Source: an uncultured Bacteroidales bacterium (lineage in GTDB: Bacteria > Bacteroidota > Bacteroidia > Bacteroidales > UBA932). From it: DNA of 8,709 bases. The notes below the pieces were generated by a model. It had not been told where the DNA came from. It was given only the letters and a program-made list of their open reading frames with translations, and searched no databases. Of the stretch, positions 1 to 6,159 are shown piece after piece. The stretch's first letter is position 1; every line of letters begins with the position of its first letter. Position numbers and translations under genes: made by a program. The stretch is taken from NCBI GenBank assembly GCA_900317065.1, contig ONFK01000052.1:1-8709 (forward strand). Reading direction: 5' to 3'.

Positions 1-3000
1 TATGATACCAATGGCTGGAACGATGACTCGAAGGGAGACATGCACCTTTGGTCGGTATCCAAATATGCCCGGCCTCTGGAAGAGTATTATAAATATCATC
101 CAAAGTTTATGTCGGAGTTCGGACACTCCTGCTTCTCCGGCATGCTTTCCACAATAGAAGAGCAGAAGGCCCACATGAGGGAGAAGGGCGGATATGAGAA
201 CATCCTTCAGAGAATCAACTTGCTATTCAATCCATCCTTAGACGCGAACCTGACCTACCTTTCCCAACTCGAGCAGGCTAACGGCCTCGAAACGGCCGCC
301 TCGTACTGGCGAACCCTCCCGGACTGCAACGGCATACTTGTATGGCAGCTGGACGACATCTGGCTGGGGCCATCCTGGTCTACGCTGGAATACGATGGCA
401 CGTGGAAACCGGCGCATTACCATCTCAAGCGCATATTTGCGGAGGATGCTCCGTCGCAGCCCTCCATCTTCCCGAATCTCAAGGACATCCCCGACGCAAA
501 CGTGACCGCCAGGACCTTTGAACGCGATGGCAAGTGGATAGTGTCTCTCACTACCGACAAGCCCGCATACTTCGTCTGGCTCTCCGCTCCCGGGGTGAAA
601 TGTTTCCCGGATAACAGTTTCAATCTGATGCCCGGGGAAGTCAAGGAGATTGTCATTCCGGGCGAAGCGAAGGAATCCCTGTCCGTTACTCATCTTGCCC
701 AGCACACCTCCCCTCGCCGTGAAACCATCCTCCGTGACTGGGAATTCCACCGCGGGGAAGAAGGGGAGTGGGAAAAGGTACGTGTTCCGCACGACTGGGC
801 CATAACAGGGCCGTTCGCGGAGGACAATGAACTTTGGCATGGAGCCAAAGGCTGGGTGAACAATCCCGGTCGTACGGGTGCTCTGCCATGGGAAGGTATT
901 GGCTGGTATCGCACCACCATAACGGTTCCGGAAGGCAAGAAGGCCACGCTCCTGTTCGATGGCGCAATGAGCCACACTACCGTTTATGTAAACGGGAAGG
1001 AACTGTATTCCTGGCCGAATGGCTACAGTGCCGTTCCCATTGATATCAGCGCTGCCGTCGTGCCGGGCGAGAACACTGTGGCGGTGCGCCTTGAGAACCT
1101 GCCGGCAAGTTCCCGTTGGTATCCTGGTGCCGGCTTATATCGCAATGTCCATCTGATTACCACCGACCCTGTTCATATCCCCGTCTGGGGCGTGAAGATC
1201 ACTACACCCGAAGTCTCTGCTGAAAAGGCTACGGTACATATTGAAACAACTTTGGAAGGCGCTGGGGACAAGGGCGTCAGTGTAAAGACGGCCATTTTTG
1301 GCCCGGATGGAGGTATTGTCATTCCGAGCGCAGAGAGGGACTCTTTCATAATCGATGTCCCTGAACTCTGGAGCCCGGAGCATCCGTTTTTATACAAGGC
1401 AGTCACCTCCGTCTATGCCGGCGGCAAGCTGGTCGATGAAAAAGAAACCATCTTCGGCATCCGCAAGGCGGAGTTCATCGACGGGAAGGGCTTCTTCCTC
1501 AATGGGGAGCCTGTGAAGTTCAATGGCGTCTGCCTGCATCACGACCAGGGACCGATGGGGGCAGCTGTCAGCGTTCCTGCATTAAAGCATCAGCTGGAAA
1601 TCCTTAAGGATATGGGCTGCAACGCCATTCGCACTTCCCATAACCAGCCTGCACCGGAATTGGTGCAACTCTGCGACGAGATGGGCTTCATGATGATGGT
1701 GGAGGCCTTCGACGAATGGAAAGGCGCCAAGTGCGAGAACGGATACCACAAGTACTTTGACGAGTGGGCGGAGAAAGATCTCACCGGGATGATTCACGCC
1801 TTCCGCAACAATCCCAGCGTGATAATGTGGAGCACCGGCAATGAGATTTGCCGCGTAAAGAATGATCCGGAGGAGGGCCTTGCCGAGGCGCAGTTTCTTA
1901 CGAAGATCTGCCATCGGGAAGATCCCACCCGCCCCGTTACCGTTGGGATGCACATGTGGCAGCGCTTCCTGAAAAAGGAGTGGGTGGATGCGTTCGATGT
2001 CATCGGCGTCAATTATCATCCCTGGAAGTTCCTGGAACTCCGGAAGAAGGTGGGAGACCGCCTGATCCTGGGCGCAGAAAGCGGCTCCACGCTCAGTTCC
2101 AGGGGCGTTTATCATCTTCCCGCCGTCAAACAACTGGACATGGCCCTTAGCCCAGATCAGCAGTGTTCTTCCTTTGATCTGGAATCCACCAAGTGGTCCA
2201 ACACGCCGGACTGTGACCTGGCCATACACGAGGATTATCCCTGGGCTATCGGTCAGTTCGTCTGGACGGGATTCGACTACCTGGGAGAGCCCACGCCCTA
2301 CGAGGATGGCTACTATCCCAACCACAGTTCGATGTTCGGCATCATGGATCTGGCATCCATCCCCAAGGACAGGTTTTATCTTTTCCGCAGCGCCTGGAAC
2401 AAATCGTCGCATACGCTCCATGTCCTTCCGCATTGGAATTGGAAGGATGGCCAGGAAGTGCCGGTATTCGTTTACACGGATTCCCCTTCGGCCGAGCTTT
2501 TCCTGAATGGGAAGAGCCTGGGGGTCAAAACCAAGATGACGCCAAAGAAGAAGACTAAAGGCGACCGGCTGGAGGATGTCGAAGCGCGCTACCGCCTGCG
2601 CTGGGATGTTCCGTTTGCTCCCGGGGAGCTGATGGCAGTGTCTATTGATGCTTCCGGCCAGTCTGTCGACACGGCATTTGTCCGCACTGCAAGAGCCCCT
2701 GCAGCCGTTAAACTTGAATACGATGGCCGCAGGTTGCAGGCAGATGGCGAGGATCTGGCTTATGTGACAGTCAGCATCGTGGATGCCGCCGGCAATCTAT
2801 GCCCCCTGGCCGATTCTCCGGTTACGTTCGATGTCACCGGGCCCGGTGCTTTCCGCGCCTGCGCCAACGGCGATCCTACCTGCATCGAGCCCTTCCAGGG
2901 GCCCTCGATGCACGCCTTTAAAGGCAAACTGACCGCCATCGTGCAGTCTTCATCTTCCGAAGCCGGCAAGATCTATCTGCATGCCACATCTCCCGGTCTG

Positions 3001-3036
3001 GAGGATGCCACTTTGATGATCCGTTCACACTATTAG
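1..3036 (+). CDS. Bifunctional GH2 fusion: beta-mannosidase C-terminal part + complete beta-galactosidase (5' end missing)
   Basis: The frame is open from base 1, so the true start lies upstream of the window; residues here are counted from the Met at base 40. Residues 1 to about 215 match the end of a GH2 beta-mannosidase. They show FMSEFG with the likely nucleophile E26, then YLSQLEQANGL and the WQLDDIW tryptophan motif, and end in a beta-sandwich containing SFNLMPGE. From about residue 226 a full GH2 beta-galactosidase begins: jelly-roll domain (VPHDWAITGPF, GIGWYRTT, SRWYPGAGLYRNV), Ig-like domain, and TIM barrel from about 480. The barrel has acid/base E602 in STGNE, likely nucleophile E680 in GAESGSTLSSRGVY, and FVWTGFDYLGEPTPY. 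DUF4982 follows (LHVLPHWNW, about 790-870), then a GH2 C-terminal Ig-like domain (about 885-995, NGDPTCIEPF). The intact protein is probably near 1,600 residues, judging from usual beta-mannosidase length. No signal peptide or start codon lies at the junction, so this is a real in-frame fusion unless the assembly is wrong. Domain calls are firm; substrate is inferred. Confidence 0.9.
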   Translation, partial: YDTNGWNDDSKGDMHLWSVSKYARPLEEYYKYHPKFMSEFGHSCFSGMLSTIEEQKAHMREKGGYENILQRINLLFNPSLDANLTYLSQLEQANGLETAASYWRTLPDCNGILVWQLDDIWLGPSWSTLEYDGTWKPAHYHLKRIFAEDAPSQPSIFPNLKDIPDANVTARTFERDGKWIVSLTTDKPAYFVWLSAPGVKCFPDNSFNLMPGEVKEIVIPGEAKESLSVTHLAQHTSPRRETILRDWEFHRGEEGEWEKVRVPHDWAITGPFAEDNELWHGAKGWVNNPGRTGALPWEGIGWYRTTITVPEGKKATLLFDGAMSHTTVYVNGKELYSWPNGYSAVPIDISAAVVPGENTVAVRLENLPASSRWYPGAGLYRNVHLITTDPVHIPVWGVKITTPEVSAEKATVHIETTLEGAGDKGVSVKTAIFGPDGGIVIPSAERDSFIIDVPELWSPEHPFLYKAVTSVYAGGKLVDEKETIFGIRKAEFIDGKGFFLNGEPVKFNGVCLHHDQGPMGAAVSVPALKHQLEILKDMGCNAIRTSHNQPAPELVQLCDEMGFMMMVEAFDEWKGAKCENGYHKYFDEWAEKDLTGMIHAFRNNPSVIMWSTGNEICRVKNDPEEGLAEAQFLTKICHREDPTRPVTVGMHMWQRFLKKEWVDAFDVIGVNYHPWKFLELRKKVGDRLILGAESGSTLSSRGVYHLPAVKQLDMALSPDQQCSSFDLESTKWSNTPDCDLAIHEDYPWAIGQFVWTGFDYLGEPTPYEDGYYPNHSSMFGIMDLASIPKDRFYLFRSAWNKSSHTLHVLPHWNWKDGQEVPVFVYTDSPSAELFLNGKSLGVKTKMTPKKKTKGDRLEDVEARYRLRWDVPFAPGELMAVSIDASGQSVDTAFVRTARAPAAVKLEYDGRRLQADGEDLAYVTVSIVDAAGNLCPLADSPVTFDVTGPGAFRACANGDPTCIEPFQGPSMHAFKGKLTAIVQSSSSEAGKIYLHATSPGLEDATLMIRSHY

Positions 3037-3037
3037 T

Positions 3038-4501
3038 ATGGTTAAAAGAATACTTCCGATAATCTTTGCGTTATTGTTCGTCGCGACCCTATTGCAGGCG
3101 AAGGTTAGTCTCCCTTCTTTCTTCAGCGACAATATGGTTCTCCAGCAGCAGACTGATGTCGCAATTTGGGGTACAACCGACAAAGGTGCCGTGAAGGTTA
3201 GGATTTATCCTTCTTGGACCAGGCAAAAGTACAGTGTTAATGCCGATGAGAACGGCAAATGGTTCATTCGTATTCCAACTCCCGAGGCCGGAGGGCCCTT
3301 TAGCATCACATTCAATGACGGAGAGAAGACTGTGATTGAAAATGTCCTGTTGGGTGAAGTATGGTTCTGCAGCGGCCAATCAAATATGGAGATGCCAATG
3401 AAGGGCTTTCGCAGTCAACCTGTCCAAGGAGCAGTTGATGTAATTATGTCTGCAAAAGCATCCACGCCCATCCGGATGTGTACAATAGAGAAAAGGGCTG
3501 CAAAAGAGCCTTTGGATACTACTCAAAACACATGGAAAGAGAATACCCCAGAGGCCGTTGCGAATGTAAGCGCTGTGGCATATTTTTTTGCAGTGCGGTT
3601 GCAGACGGTCCTTGATGTCCCCGTGGGTATCCTGATATCCGCCTGGGGCGGAACGCCCATTGAGGCATGGATGAACAGGGAAACCATAGAAAAAGATTTT
3701 GGCGATCAGTTCGACCTTTCTTTCCTGGATAACGAATCCCTCCCGGAAAAGGCTCAGAAACTGCCCTGCACTTTGTTTAACGGTCAGGTTGCGCCGTTGA
3801 TCCCCTTTACATTCAAGGGCATGCTTTGGTATCAGGGCGAAGAAAACAGAATGCGGCCTGAACAGTATGTCAGATTGCAACCGGCCTATGTTCAGATGAT
3901 GCGCTCTCTGTTCCAGAATCCGGATGCACCTTTCTATTTCGTCCAGATCGCCCCATGGAAGTCCAAACATCCTGAAAACATTACCATTCCTCTTTTTAAT
4001 GAGGCGCAGGAGAAGGCCCTGGCCCTTATTCCCAATAGCGGCATGGCTGCCACGGTGGATATTGGCGAATATGGCACCATCCATCCTTGCCGGAAAAAGG
4101 AAGTGGGGGACCGCCTGGCTCTCTTGGCCCTTACCAAAACTTATGGTATTCAAGGCACGGTTGTTGGGAACTCGTCATACAAAGAATCCGTTGGATTAGA
4201 TGCTGAAAGCCCGTCCTATAAAGAAGCCGTTTTCGTTGATGGTAAGGCGATTGTGACTATGAAGGTTGGAAAGCTTGGCCTTTCTCCCATAGGTCAGGAT
4301 CTCGAGGGCTTCGAACTGGCTGGTGCAGACGGACTCTTCTATCCGGCCACAGGAACAGTTAAGGACAGATACACGCTTGAAGTAATCTCTCCCGATGTTC
4401 CTTCTCCGGTTGCAGTACGTTACTGTTTCCACAACTGGAGCCGGGGCACACTTTATAACTGCTTTGGCATTCCTGCGCTGCCTTTCCGTTCCGATAGATA
4501 A
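3038..4501 (+). CDS. Secreted sialate O-acetylesterase-type (SASA family) carbohydrate esterase
   Basis: This 487-residue protein has an N-terminal signal peptide: basic VKR, a hydrophobic stretch, and likely cleavage after LQA at residue 21, so it probably acts in the periplasm or outside the cell. The SASA/SGNH fold is shown by the nucleophile block CSGQSNMEMP (Ser115), ISAWGGTPIEAWM, MLWYQGEEN and the late histidine block IHPCRKKEVGDRLAL (His349). An N-terminal beta domain begins with LPSFFSDNMVLQQ, typical of bacterial sialate O-acetylesterases. Many Bacteroidota members of this family remove acetyl groups from plant or host glycans rather than sialic acid specifically. The start codon lies one base after the stop of the GH2 fusion, so translational coupling is likely; no SD is present. 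The residue two before His349 is Thr, where Asp is common. Codon third positions look more A/T-rich than in flanking genes. Family assignment is confident, natural substrate is not. Confidence 0.88.
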   Translation: MVKRILPIIFALLFVATLLQAKVSLPSFFSDNMVLQQQTDVAIWGTTDKGAVKVRIYPSWTRQKYSVNADENGKWFIRIPTPEAGGPFSITFNDGEKTVIENVLLGEVWFCSGQSNMEMPMKGFRSQPVQGAVDVIMSAKASTPIRMCTIEKRAAKEPLDTTQNTWKENTPEAVANVSAVAYFFAVRLQTVLDVPVGILISAWGGTPIEAWMNRETIEKDFGDQFDLSFLDNESLPEKAQKLPCTLFNGQVAPLIPFTFKGMLWYQGEENRMRPEQYVRLQPAYVQMMRSLFQNPDAPFYFVQIAPWKSKHPENITIPLFNEAQEKALALIPNSGMAATVDIGEYGTIHPCRKKEVGDRLALLALTKTYGIQGTVVGNSSYKESVGLDAESPSYKEAVFVDGKAIVTMKVGKLGLSPIGQDLEGFELAGADGLFYPATGTVKDRYTLEVISPDVPSPVAVRYCFHNWSRGTLYNCFGIPALPFRSDR

Positions 4502-4515
4502 ACAATAAATGCTAT

Positions 4516-5154
4516 ATGAAAAAGTTGTTGCCGCTCATACTCGTCCTTTTCTTGTTCGGATGTGATAATAAGAAACAAGAGGTGGTCCCGCATATTCACG
4601 ATGCGATCTTCATTGGGGATTCAATAACGGCCAACTGGGTCAAGGAATCCAAAGGGCACCCGGAGTTCTTCAAAGAGAATAATTTTCTCTGTCTGGGTTT
4701 CTCCGGCAAGACATCCGCCTATCTGAAAACCGTTTTCAACGCCGGCGTGACGAAGAAGCGTCCCAAACAGACAGTTATCCTTTGCGGTACAAATGATATA
4801 GCGCAGAACGACGGGGTATATGTTTCCAACGAAGAGATTCGTGACAACATCGCCTGGATGGCCTCGGAAGCGGCTGCAAACGGAATCAAGGTTGTCTTGT
4901 GTTCAGTCCTTCCCAGCACGCATTTCTATTGGGCCACTTCCATCCATCCGGAAGATATAATCATCCAGCTCAACGTGCTGATCAAGGAACTTGCCGCGCA
5001 GAAGGGCTATGCGTATGTCGATTACCATTCGGCCCTGGCCGATTCAAAGAAAGGCATGCCTTCGCAGTATTCTTCCGACGGCTGCCATCCCAACCAGGAT
5101 GGCTATACGGTCATGGAAAACCTGATTCTGCCGGTACTCCGTAGTCAAAAATAA
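4516..5154 (+). CDS. Lipoprotein SGNH/GDSL hydrolase (probable glycan acetylesterase)
   Basis: This 212-residue protein starts with a lipoprotein signal, MKKLLPLILVLFLFGC, with Cys16 as the probable lipidated residue. It is therefore expected to be membrane-anchored. The SGNH hydrolase blocks are all visible in order: FIGDSIT with nucleophile Ser36, the glycine block LGFSGKTS, CGTND with Asn93 for the oxyanion hole, and DGCHPN with Asp188 and His191 of the triad. The size fits a single SGNH domain. Residues after the Cys (DNKKQE) are not the strongly acidic run often linked to surface export in Bacteroidetes, so the facing side of the membrane is unclear. It starts 14 bases after the previous stop, has no SD, and is the last gene of the three-gene carbohydrate operon. 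That context favours deacetylation of a poly- or oligosaccharide, but a lipase or other esterase role cannot be excluded. Confidence 0.85.
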   Translation: MKKLLPLILVLFLFGCDNKKQEVVPHIHDAIFIGDSITANWVKESKGHPEFFKENNFLCLGFSGKTSAYLKTVFNAGVTKKRPKQTVILCGTNDIAQNDGVYVSNEEIRDNIAWMASEAAANGIKVVLCSVLPSTHFYWATSIHPEDIIIQLNVLIKELAAQKGYAYVDYHSALADSKKGMPSQYSSDGCHPNQDGYTVMENLILPVLRSQK

Positions 5155-5180
5155 AGACCAGCCCGATTTGGACTGGTCTT
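5154..5180. terminator. Hairpin terminator shared by convergent operons
   Basis: A perfect 8-bp inverted repeat (AAGACCAG and CTGGTCTT) encloses an 11-base loop between the ends of the SGNH hydrolase gene and rpsU. It begins on the last base of the hydrolase stop codon. Read on the minus strand the stem is followed by TTATTTTT, a reasonable U-tract for rpsU. On the plus strand the tail is weaker (ACAGATTTCT). It is best seen as an intrinsic terminator for rpsU that may also stop the carbohydrate operon. Confidence 0.7.
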
Positions 5181-5205
5181 ACAGATTTCTAAAAAAGGGG
5201 AGATT

Positions 5206-5400
5206 TTACTGATCTTCCTCGAGACGGAGATGCTGCACATAGATGGCCTTCTCCTTTGCGAGACGCTTCAGGACTGAGGGCTTCTTGAACTCCTTGCGGG
5301 CACGCATTTCGCGCACGGCACCGGTCTTTTCGAATTTGCGCTTGAATTTCTTCAGGGCCCTTTCGATGTTCTCACCGTCTTTTACAGGTACTATAATCAT
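5206..5400 (-). CDS. rpsU: 30S ribosomal protein bS21
   Basis: The 64-residue product has the usual bS21 length and pattern. The start is MIIVPVKDGENIERALKKFKRKFEKTG, broken here as MIIVPVKDGENIERALKK then FKRKFEKTG, followed by the lysine/arginine-rich helix and KPSVLKRLAKEKAIYVQ. bS21 binds the 30S platform beside the 3' end of 16S rRNA. In Bacteroidetes it helps bury the anti-SD sequence together with bS18 and bS6. It is the last gene of the minus-strand block, 57 bases downstream of the sirtuin stop, and has its own promoter plus a very strong SD. Those signals suggest expression independent of the upstream ATPase-sirtuin pair and autoregulation by the bS21 level. The identity is certain; the regulation is inferred from family knowledge. 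Confidence 0.97.
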   Translation of the reverse strand: MIIVPVKDGENIERALKKFKRKFEKTGAVREMRARKEFKKPSVLKRLAKEKAIYVQHLRLEEDQ

Positions 5401-5406
5401 TTAAAA

Positions 5407-5418
5407 ATCACCTCCTTT
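5407..5418 (-). promoter_or_regulatory. Exceptional extended Shine-Dalgarno of rpsU
   Basis: The minus strand reads AAAGGAGGTGAT, perfectly complementary over 12 bases to the standard 16S rRNA tail (AUCACCUCCUUU). Ten bases separate GGAGG from the rpsU ATG. The other visible starts have no effective SD, as is normal in Bacteroidota. In this phylum bS21 helps sequester the anti-SD, so a strong SD on rpsU lets ribosomes lacking bS21 preferentially translate bS21 mRNA. The site therefore both fixes the rpsU start and points to translational autoregulation. Confidence 0.92.
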
Positions 5419-5433
5419 TCGATTTAGCGGGTG

Positions 5434-5463
5434 CAAAGGTAGAAAAATTTTCCGAAACTACAA
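5434..5463 (-). promoter_or_regulatory. Bacteroidetes-type promoter for rpsU
   Basis: On the minus strand a perfect -7 element TACCTTTG (5434-5441, consensus TAnnTTTG) is preceded at exactly 19 bp by TTG (5461-5463) as the -33 element. The -33 box sits just inside the end of the upstream sirtuin gene. Transcription would begin a few bases below 5430, giving a short leader of about 25-30 bases dominated by the SD. This would uncouple rpsU from the ATPase-sirtuin transcript. Confidence 0.75.
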
Positions 5464-6159
5464 CATCTGCACGAAATCTTTCATTCCTTCGGTCGCCACT
5501 TTGCGTATGTGCACTATGCGCTTGTCGAAGAGGGGAACGTCGGCTGGATCTATGATATAAATGGGTGCATCGGGATCGGCGTAGCGGTAGAGCCCGGCTG
5601 CGGGGTAGACCTGCAGCGAGGTGCCGACTATCAGCACTATGTCCGCCTTGGAGACCAGGTCGATGGCCTGCTCCATCTTGGGAACGGCCTCGCCGAAAAA
5701 CACTATGTGCGGCCGCAGCTGCACTCCGTTCGGGGCCTTGTCGCCGAGGTGCACGGCATCGTATCCCACGTCGAAGACCTGCTTCTCGCTGAAGCCGTCT
5801 TCGTCGTTGTAACTGTTCTCGGGCCTCACCTTGGTGGCCTCTCCGTGGAGATGCACCACGTGCGTGCTGCCTGCCCTTTCGTGCAGATTGTCCACGTTCT
5901 GGGTGATGACATCCACTATATAATCCTTCTCCAGGTCCGCAATCGCCCTGTGGGCGTCGTTGGGGCGAGCGTCGCGGAGGTGCTCCCGCTGCATGTTGTA
6001 GAACTCCAGCACCTTGCTGCGGTCGCGGTACCATCCTTCGATGGAGGCGACCTCCATGGGGTCGTAATTGTCCCAGAGCCCGCCGTTGTCGCGGTAGGTT
6101 CCGAGCCCGGACTCGGCGCTCACGCCCGCTCCGGTAAGAACTGCCAGTCTCTTTTTCAT
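5458..6159 (-). CDS. Zinc-less CobB-like sirtuin, NAD-dependent protein deacylase
   Basis: The 233-residue product carries the Sir2 core: GAGVSAESGLGTYRDNGGLW (residues 10-29, NAD binding), TQNVDNLHERAG (86-97), catalytic His105 in HLHGE, LRPHIVFFGEAVP, and GTSLQVYPAAGL. It should remove acyl groups from lysine using NAD. No cysteine occurs in the region where classical sirtuins bind zinc, so the metal site is absent. The tyrosine-arginine motif that lets E. coli CobB accept succinyl-lysine (Y-x-x-R) aligns with YNMQ (54-57), so acidic acyl groups may not be preferred. The start was chosen at 6159 because GAGVS follows at the usual distance and the ATG overlaps the stop of the ATPase as ATGA, implying translational coupling. 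The same frame stays open further upstream, but that part encodes no sirtuin sequence and overlaps the ATPase. Confidence 0.9.
   Translation of the reverse strand: MKKRLAVLTGAGVSAESGLGTYRDNGGLWDNYDPMEVASIEGWYRDRSKVLEFYNMQREHLRDARPNDAHRAIADLEKDYIVDVITQNVDNLHERAGSTHVVHLHGEATKVRPENSYNDEDGFSEKQVFDVGYDAVHLGDKAPNGVQLRPHIVFFGEAVPKMEQAIDLVSKADIVLIVGTSLQVYPAAGLYRYADPDAPIYIIDPADVPLFDKRIVHIRKVATEGMKDFVQML

Noticed and set aside
1582..2433. 283-codon minus-strand open frame inside the GH2 fusion
   Set aside because: It lies antisense to the beta-galactosidase TIM barrel, whose motifs are intact; nothing in it looks like a protein family.
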